Below are positions 59,279-64,000 of a stretch of DNA of 64,000 bases, piece after piece. Positions within the stretch are counted from its first letter, which is position 1, and each line of letters begins with the position of its first letter. Source of the DNA: JABWBH01 sp964526695. Its GTDB lineage: Bacteria > Planctomycetota > Phycisphaerae > UBA1845. The stretch covers positions 24,543 to 88,542 of the forward strand of contig CAZGJA010000035.1 of assembly GCA_964526695.1 (NCBI GenBank). The letters run 5' to 3'. The translations under genes and the position numbers were made by a program. A model generated the notes under the pieces. It saw nothing but the letters and a program-made list of their open reading frames with translations. It was not told the origin of the DNA and ran no database searches.

Positions 59279-59890
59279 ATGTCCACCGCGCAATCACTCC
59301 CGCTGAAGTGCACCGGCTGTCAGGCTGAGCAGAACACGCCCATCGTCTGCATCGGCTGCCACACGCTTTACCCCGTTCCGCAGAGCGCGGACCACTTCAC
59401 GCTGCTGGGCGTGCCGCGGAAGTACGACCTCGACGAAAGCGAGTTGGCGGCCGCGTTCCGGTCGATCGCGCGCAACGTCCATCCGGATCGCTTCGCCGAT
59501 CAGTCCGAGCAGATGCGCACGCTGGCGACGCGGCTGTCCGCCGAGGTCAACCGCGCCTACCAGGTGCTGCGCGATCCCGTGCTGCGGGCGGATTACCTGC
59601 TGGAACTGGCGGGCGGACCCAGCGCGGCCGAGGAGCGCGAGGCGCCGGGCGAGCTGCTCATGGAAGTGATGGAGCTGCGCGAGGAGCTGGAGCAGGCCCG
59701 CGCTCGGGGAGACCGCGCGGCGTTGGAGCGGATGCAGCAGGCGCTGCGCACGCGGCGCCGGCGGACGCTGGAGACCATCGCGGGTTTCGCTCGGGAGCTT
59801 GACTCGGCGGACGAGCGGACTCGGCGCAACATGCGGAGGACGCTGAACTCGATGAAGTACTTTGACAACCTGCTGGCGGAACGCGCGTGA
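59279..59890 (+). CDS. hscB: Fe-S co-chaperone HscB with N-terminal Cys4 motif
   Basis: 203 aa. A J-domain at about 38-95 has DHFTLLGVPRKYDLDESELA and the HPD tripeptide at 68-70. The C-terminal three-helix IscU-binding domain follows (ELLMEVMELREELEQARARG). Ahead of the J-domain, residues 11-27 hold C-x2-C-x9-C-x2-C (CTGC and CIGC), a small zinc-site arrangement like that at the N-terminus of eukaryotic HSC20/HSCB and not found in Escherichia coli HscB. It stimulates the HscA ATPase and delivers IscU. Confidence 0.93.
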   Translation: MSTAQSLPLKCTGCQAEQNTPIVCIGCHTLYPVPQSADHFTLLGVPRKYDLDESELAAAFRSIARNVHPDRFADQSEQMRTLATRLSAEVNRAYQVLRDPVLRADYLLELAGGPSAAEEREAPGELLMEVMELREELEQARARGDRAALERMQQALRTRRRRTLETIAGFARELDSADERTRRNMRRTLNSMKYFDNLLAERA

Positions 59891-60028
59891 GGACTTCGCG
59901 TCTCGGCTGCGGGTGAGTCGTAAATCCGCGCTCTGCCGTAGCGGAAGGCCGCTGCCGTCAGAGCGCGACGCCGCCGATGCGTTTGCAGCTTTTTGAGGTA
60001 GCGGAAAGGTGGGCGCTTCAGCCTGTCT

Positions 60029-60048
60029 GACCGGCTAGAAAGCCGGTC
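60029..60048. repeat. 8-bp stem hairpin between hscB and hscA
   Basis: GACCGGCT-agaa-AGCCGGTC, perfect arms. Together with CCCCCAAGG after it, it resembles the spacer elements at 40190-40246 and near 11160 (GGTCCCCCAAGG). It may tune hscA translation or mark an mRNA processing site. Confidence 0.6.
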
Positions 60049-60113
60049 CCCCAAGGCGGCTTGAGGTTTTTCAACGGGCTGGCGGGACGACCCGGCTGGG
60101 AACGACTGGGAAC

Positions 60114-61937
60114 ATGGCGGAAAGCCGCGACATCATCATCGGCATCGACCTGGGCACGACGAATTCGCTCGTGGCCTGGGCGGACGCTTCTGGACCGCGC
60201 CTCATCGGGAGCGCGGACCGTGCGGATGACGTCATCGTCCCGTCGTTTGTCTGCCTCGAGGAGGACGGGCGGATCGTCGTCGGCTCGGAGGCGCGGCGTC
60301 ACGCGGTGGAGAAGCCGCTGGCGACCGTGTACTCGATCAAGCGATTGATGGGGAAGGGCGTCGCCGAGGTGGAGGAAGAGATTCGCCGCCTGCCCTACCG
60401 CGTGGAACGCCTGCGCGATGACGACACGGGGCGCGACGTGGTCGAGATCGTCGTCGGCTCGCGCCGCCTGACGCCGCCGCAGGTCAGCGCGCTGATCCTT
60501 GCTGAGCTGAAGCGCCGCGCCGAGGCGCACTTCGGGCATTCCGTCGCCAAGGCGGTCATCACCGTGCCGGCGCACTTCGACGACGCCCAGCGCCAGGCGA
60601 CGCGCGACGCGGGGCTGATCGCCGGGCTGGACGTCGTCCGCATCGTGAATGAGCCGACGGCCGCGGCGCTCGCCTACGGGCTGGACCGCGCGGAAACGGC
60701 GACGATCGCGGTGTATGACTTCGGCGGCGGCACGTTCGACATTTCGCTGTTGCGCGTGGAGGAGGGGCTGTTCGAGGTGCTCTCCGTGGACGGCGACACG
60801 CACCTCGGCGGCGACGACATCGACCGCACGCTCATGGACCTGTTCACGCGCGAAATCCGCGAGCAGTCGGGTCTCGACATCGACTCGCCGACGATCCGTC
60901 AGCAGCTCCGCACACTGGCCGAGCAGATGAAAATCCGGCTCAGCGAGGACGCCGACGCCAAGGTGGAGATTGCGCTCGGCACGAATGCCGCTTATCGCCG
61001 CACCCTCACACGACCGCAGTTCGAGGGGATGATCGCGCCGCTGGTGGATCGCACCCTGGACGCCTGTCGCCGGGCGCTGCGCGCGGCGGGTCTGGAGGCG
61101 TCCGCGGTGAAGCAGGTGGTGATGGTCGGCGGCTCGACGCGGATTCCGTACGTGCGCCGGCAGGTCGGCGAGCTTTTCGGAAGGCGACCGTACACCGCCC
61201 TGAATCCCGAGCAGGTGGTCGCGCTGGGCGCCGCCGTGCAGGGGTCGATCCTCGCCGGAATGCGTCAGGACCTGCTGCTGATGGATGTCACGCCGCTGTC
61301 ACTGGGCATCGAGACGCTCGGCGGCGCGGTGGGCAAGCTGATCACGGCCAACACGCGCGTGCCGTGCAAGGCCGTGGAGATGTTCACCACGTTTCAGGAC
61401 GGACAGACGGCGGTGAAGATCAACGTGCTTCAGGGCGAGCGGGAGCTGGCGCGGGACTGCCGCTCGCTGGGCGTGTTCGAGCTGCGCGGCGTGCCGCCCA
61501 TGCCCGCGGGCATTCCGAAGCTCGAGGTCACGTTTCTGATCGACTCGAACGGCATCCTCAACGTCTTCGCCAAGGAGCTGCGCAGCGGGCAGGCGGCCAG
61601 CATTCAGATCGTCCCCTCGCACGGCCTGACGCGGGAGGAAGTCCGGCGGATGCAGCTCGAAGCCGTCGAGCACGCGCGCGAGGACATGTCCGCGCACCAT
61701 CTGATCGACGTGCGGACCACCGTCGAGTTCGACCTGAACAAGGCCGAGCGCATGATCGAGGAGCACGGCGACCTGCTCGATGCCGACGAGCGCGACCGCC
61801 TGAAGCGCGACGCGGCCGCGCTGCGCCAGTTGGCGCGAAGCAGCGGCGACGCCCGGCAGATCAACGAGAGGCGGGAGCAGTTCAACCGGCTGACGATTCC
61901 GCTGGCGGAGAAAGCCATCGCGGCCAGCCTGAAGTAA
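60114..61937 (+). CDS. hscA: Hsp70-type chaperone HscA
   Basis: 607 aa. The ATPase domain has IIGIDLGTTNSLVAW, VITVPAHFDDAQRQATRDAG, YDFGGGTFDISLL and VVMVGGSTRIPYVRRQV. The substrate domain follows from about 385 (DVTPLSLGIETLGG, VLQGERELARDCRSLG), then a shortened lid. It lacks the acidic EEVD-like DnaK tail. The gene context (between hscB and fdx) and the LPPVK motif of IscU mark it as HscA rather than DnaK. It hydrolyses ATP to release Fe-S clusters from IscU. Confidence 0.95.
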   Translation: MAESRDIIIGIDLGTTNSLVAWADASGPRLIGSADRADDVIVPSFVCLEEDGRIVVGSEARRHAVEKPLATVYSIKRLMGKGVAEVEEEIRRLPYRVERLRDDDTGRDVVEIVVGSRRLTPPQVSALILAELKRRAEAHFGHSVAKAVITVPAHFDDAQRQATRDAGLIAGLDVVRIVNEPTAAALAYGLDRAETATIAVYDFGGGTFDISLLRVEEGLFEVLSVDGDTHLGGDDIDRTLMDLFTREIREQSGLDIDSPTIRQQLRTLAEQMKIRLSEDADAKVEIALGTNAAYRRTLTRPQFEGMIAPLVDRTLDACRRALRAAGLEASAVKQVVMVGGSTRIPYVRRQVGELFGRRPYTALNPEQVVALGAAVQGSILAGMRQDLLLMDVTPLSLGIETLGGAVGKLITANTRVPCKAVEMFTTFQDGQTAVKINVLQGERELARDCRSLGVFELRGVPPMPAGIPKLEVTFLIDSNGILNVFAKELRSGQAASIQIVPSHGLTREEVRRMQLEAVEHAREDMSAHHLIDVRTTVEFDLNKAERMIEEHGDLLDADERDRLKRDAAALRQLARSSGDARQINERREQFNRLTIPLAEKAIAASLK

Positions 61938-62012
61938 CATGCGAGGCGGGCATTGGACTGCAAGGGTGGGATCGGTGGTGTCGGCGAAGTGATGTTCGGC
62001 GCCCTCCTCATC

Positions 62013-62049
62013 CGCCACGGTCAGGCGAGTACGCCATGCCGTGCCACCC
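62013..62049. repeat. GGCGAGTACGCC-family copy
   Basis: CGCCACGGTCAGGCGAGTAC / GCCATGCCGTGCCACC is one unit of the family seen at 10862-10939, 34146-34260 and 35822-35858, in inverted orientation. It lies between hscA and fdx. Confidence 0.75.
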
Positions 62050-62150
62050 GGCGACGCACGATGATCGAAGCACGATGCACTTTGAACGAAGCACGAAGTA
62101 CGAACGACGATTCACAGTAACCTGAATGCACTGAGCGAACGGAGACCGTC

Positions 62151-62558
62151 ATGGGCGGCGTCAATCCTTACATCAAAGAAGCGGAGGTCCGCCTCCCCAC
62201 GCGGAAGTACCGGATCACCTTCATGCCGATGAACGTCACGGTGGAGGTGGACCCGGCGAAGATTCCCTACGAGCACAACGGGCTGCCGGGCAGCATCCTC
62301 GACATCGCCCTGGGCAGCGGTTTGGATATCGACCACGCCTGCGGCGGCGTCTGCGCCTGCTCGACGTGCCACTGCCTCGTGAAGGAAGGCATGAACTCGA
62401 CCAACGACCCGGCGGACGCGGAGCTGGATCAACTCGACAACGCACCCGGCCTGCGACCCACCAGCCGCCTCGCCTGTCAGGCGGTGCCCGACGGGTCGGT
62501 GGATATCGTCGTCGAGATTCCGGAATGGAATCGCAACCTGGTCGCCGAAGGGCACTGA
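62151..62558 (+). CDS. fdx: 2Fe-2S ferredoxin of the ISC system
   Basis: 135 aa. The adrenodoxin-like binding loop ACGGVCACSTC gives Cys64, Cys70, Cys73 and, further on, Cys109 (RLACQAV), the C-x5-C-x2-C-xn-C pattern of ISC ferredoxins. Two additional cysteines, 68 and 75, occur in the same loop (GGVCAC, CHCLV). It donates electrons during cluster assembly. It is the last gene of the operon. Confidence 0.95.
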   Translation: MGGVNPYIKEAEVRLPTRKYRITFMPMNVTVEVDPAKIPYEHNGLPGSILDIALGSGLDIDHACGGVCACSTCHCLVKEGMNSTNDPADAELDQLDNAPGLRPTSRLACQAVPDGSVDIVVEIPEWNRNLVAEGH

Positions 62559-62574
62559 GCGCGGGGTCAAGCCA

Positions 62575-62785
62575 GTCCCGCCCAGGCGGGAATCCAGTCT
62601 CGTGGCCCAGCGAACCGGGTAGTTCGCCACTCCGTGGCGAGCGCTCGTCGCGGAGCGACGAACTACCCTTCTCGTCGCGGAGCGACGAACTACCCCTCTC
62701 GTCGCGGAGCGACGAACTACCCTTCTCGTCTCGGATGACGAACTACCCCGCCTCCCGTCATTCCCGCGCAGGCGGGAATCCAGCT
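62575..62785. repeat. four tandem 27-bp GTCGCGGAGCGACGAACTAC units between two ATTCCCGC copies
   Basis: Units start at 62644, 62671, 62698 and 62725 (27 bp each, the last diverged), preceded by an inverted diverged copy (GGTAGTTCGCCACTCCGTGG, 62620-62639). They are bracketed by a partial ATTCCCGC copy (62575-62597) and a full one (62757-62784). Same family as 31711-31860, where the unit is 30 bp. It covers most of the gap between fdx and mreC. Confidence 0.88.
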
Positions 62786-62896
62786 TCGTCCCGATTCCGG
62801 GTTCGACCCCGACTCGCTATGCTTCGCCATCATGAATCGAATCCCCGCGCAGCGCGGATCTGACAACAGGTGCGTCCGGTCTTCCAGAAGCAGCGC

Positions 62897-63829
62897 ATGA
62901 AGCGGTCTTCTTCAAAATCGGGCTGGCTGCGGCGCTGGACCCCGGCGCGAGTCGTTCAGGCTCTCGTGCTGACCGGCCTCATCGTGCTTGTTCTTCCCGC
63001 ATCCTGGGCCGCGCGACTGCGCGGCGTGATTCAGACGATGCTCCCGTTTCAACGCACCTCACGCGCCGTCGTGGACGCCGTCGCGCCTCCCGGGGGCGAC
63101 GTGCCGCAGGCCATCACCTCCGAGCAGTACCGGCAGTTGCTCGACGATCGGGCGCGACTGGAGCACACGGTGGCCGCTCTGCATCTGCGCGTCGCGGAAC
63201 TGGAAGGCGACAACGCCGTCCTGCTGGCGACGCGCACCAGCGGGCTGGGCGCGGGCGGGAAACTCATCGAAGCGACTCTGCTGGCGGAAGACCCGGCGGC
63301 GTGGCGGCGATCCGTTCTGCTGGATCGCGGCGCGCACGGCGGCGTCGCAGCGGGCGCGGCGGTCATGTCGAAGAAGTTCGTGCTGGATCGAGGCTTAGAG
63401 GCGGGACTGGCGGACCACGATGCCGTTCTGCTGGGCGAGGTGCTGATCGGCGTGATCGAGCAGACGCACACGTTCGGCTCGCGCGTCCGGCTGCTCAGCG
63501 ATCCGGCCACGCAGATCGAGGTGCGCCTCGGACGCGGAACGGAGGAGGGGTTCGACGCGGCGCCCGGCGCGTTCTGGCTGACCGGCGCCGGCGGCGGCGA
63601 GATGGTGATCCGCGATGTCGTCAAGGCGGACGTGGATGCGGGGCGGATCCGCGTCGGCGACGTCGTGCTGGCGAGGCCCGTGGAAACCGTGCTCCCGGCG
63701 GCGATGACCATCGGCCACGTCGAACGGATTGATCCGGACTTGAAGAACCCGCTGCTCGTGATCTTGAGGATTCGCGCGGGAGTCGACGTGAACACGCTGC
63801 GCCGCGTTTACGTTTACCAGTCGGATTGA
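62897..63829 (+). CDS. mreC: rod-shape-determining protein MreC
   Basis: 310 aa from ATG 62897 (a GTG nine codons earlier is possible). One membrane helix (VVQALVLTGLIVLVLPASW) near residues 20-40, then a short coiled coil (LLDDRARLEHTVAALHLRVA) and the MreC beta domain: AAWRRSVLLDRGAHGGVAAG, LGEVLIGVIEQTHTFGSRVR and the typical VLARPVETVLPAAMTIGHVE end. It organises the elongasome at the inner membrane. mreB is not in the window; downstream, toward 64000, a transposase intervenes instead of mreD. This suggests either a broken mre operon or an isolated mreC. Confidence 0.88.
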   Translation: MKRSSSKSGWLRRWTPARVVQALVLTGLIVLVLPASWAARLRGVIQTMLPFQRTSRAVVDAVAPPGGDVPQAITSEQYRQLLDDRARLEHTVAALHLRVAELEGDNAVLLATRTSGLGAGGKLIEATLLAEDPAAWRRSVLLDRGAHGGVAAGAAVMSKKFVLDRGLEAGLADHDAVLLGEVLIGVIEQTHTFGSRVRLLSDPATQIEVRLGRGTEEGFDAAPGAFWLTGAGGGEMVIRDVVKADVDAGRIRVGDVVLARPVETVLPAAMTIGHVERIDPDLKNPLLVILRIRAGVDVNTLRRVYVYQSD

Positions 63830-63931
63830 CCGGGGCGGATTGAGCCGCGCGGGTATCCCGAAGGCGGGCATAGCCCCATAAGCGTTAACTTAATTGTGGT
63901 GCGTTGAGGATTATCGTGGTATGGTTGGGGC

Positions 63932-64000
63932 ATGGAAGCCACGGAAGGTTTGATACCGGCGGACGAATGGAACCTGTTGAAGCGTTATTTTCCGCCGGGC
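63932..64000 (+). CDS. N-terminus of a transposase (IS4-like), cut by the window end
   Basis: An ORF from ATG 63932 runs off the window after 23 codons (EATEGLIPADEWNLLKRYFP, then PPG). The W-x2-L-x4-P-PG pattern matches the start of IS4-type DDE transposases, where a Leu-Pro-x-Gly-Trp segment follows. The 50 bp upstream (63880-63931) are notably AT-rich for this window and probably hold the terminal inverted repeat and promoter of the element. Family assignment rests on a short stretch. Confidence 0.45.
   Translation, partial: MEATEGLIPADEWNLLKRYFPPG

Overview
The window is high-GC DNA that reads as a Planctomycetota chromosome, probably of the class Phycisphaerae. The indicators are a prepilin-type protein with a late Y-V-D-G-H motif, a zinc-ribbon signature (CxxCGYxLxGNxSGxCPECG) in a membrane protein, a Tat-signal sugar isomerase, a secreted beta-helix protein ending in DGDVD dockerin-like repeats, a MazG-like protein with a cysteine tail, and long intergenic stretches packed with palindromic repeats. 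A complete LptF/LptG pair next to a heptose-type bifunctional enzyme implies an LPS-bearing outer membrane. The taxonomic call is inference from these signatures, not a database match.

Layout. 0-5 kb: a leftward polysaccharide trio (deacetylase-like, glycosyltransferase, methyltransferase) and a Tat-exported sugar isomerase. 5.3-8.6 kb: an ECF sigma factor, its zinc-finger anti-sigma, and envelope proteins with LTxEQR-type helices. 9-16 kb: lipoprotein, aldo/keto reductase, SPFH plus Arc-like pair, GNAT, and a BNR propeller plus glycosyltransferase. 17-23 kb: TPR protein, a secreted Spy-like protein, a multi-membrane glycosyltransferase, a histone-H1-like tail protein and MazG. 23.6-29.6 kb: LptF/G, HldE-like enzyme, MoaD-like protein. 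29.6-36.3 kb: a second membrane glycosyltransferase, the beta-helix protein, a PpiC chaperone and a 41-aa membrane peptide. 36.7-42.9 kb: a leftward housekeeping run prs-rplY-pth-rpsF-ssb-rplI-dnaB with tRNA-Gln upstream. 43.5-49.3 kb: a thioredoxin-fold lipoprotein with an in-frame TGA, glutamate dehydrogenase, a REP-associated transposase, a double zinc-ribbon protein and a Uma2 nuclease. 49.4-55.6 kb: uvrB, a HisA-HisI-HisE fusion, a third membrane glycosyltransferase, and cheX-cheY. 55.7-62.6 kb: a complete ISC iron-sulfur operon (Rrf2 regulator, iscS, iscU, iscA, hscB, hscA, fdx) with an unexpected HEPN plus small-protein pair inside. The window ends in mreC and the start of a transposase.

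The strongest unexpected observation is at 43577-44122. A full-length TlpA/ResA-like lipoprotein is interrupted by a single in-frame TGA exactly where the first cysteine of the CxxC active site belongs (giving U-G-P-C). A perfect 7-bp hairpin with a GGC loop sits 17 nt downstream, as expected of a bacterial SECIS. I read it as a selenoprotein that routine gene calling would split into two fragments. Next are a compact leftward unit at 13297-13538 (sigma70-type promoter, 33-codon cysteine-containing ORF, strong intrinsic terminator), the HEPN pair in the isc operon, and a perfectly placed operator-like dyad between the -35 and -10 of the isc regulator.

At least eight families of short palindromic repeats recur between genes. 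One is built as 45-nt hairpins on both sides of the REP-associated transposase, and some copies have entered coding sequence (Prs C-terminus, transposase C-terminus, LptF stop codon).
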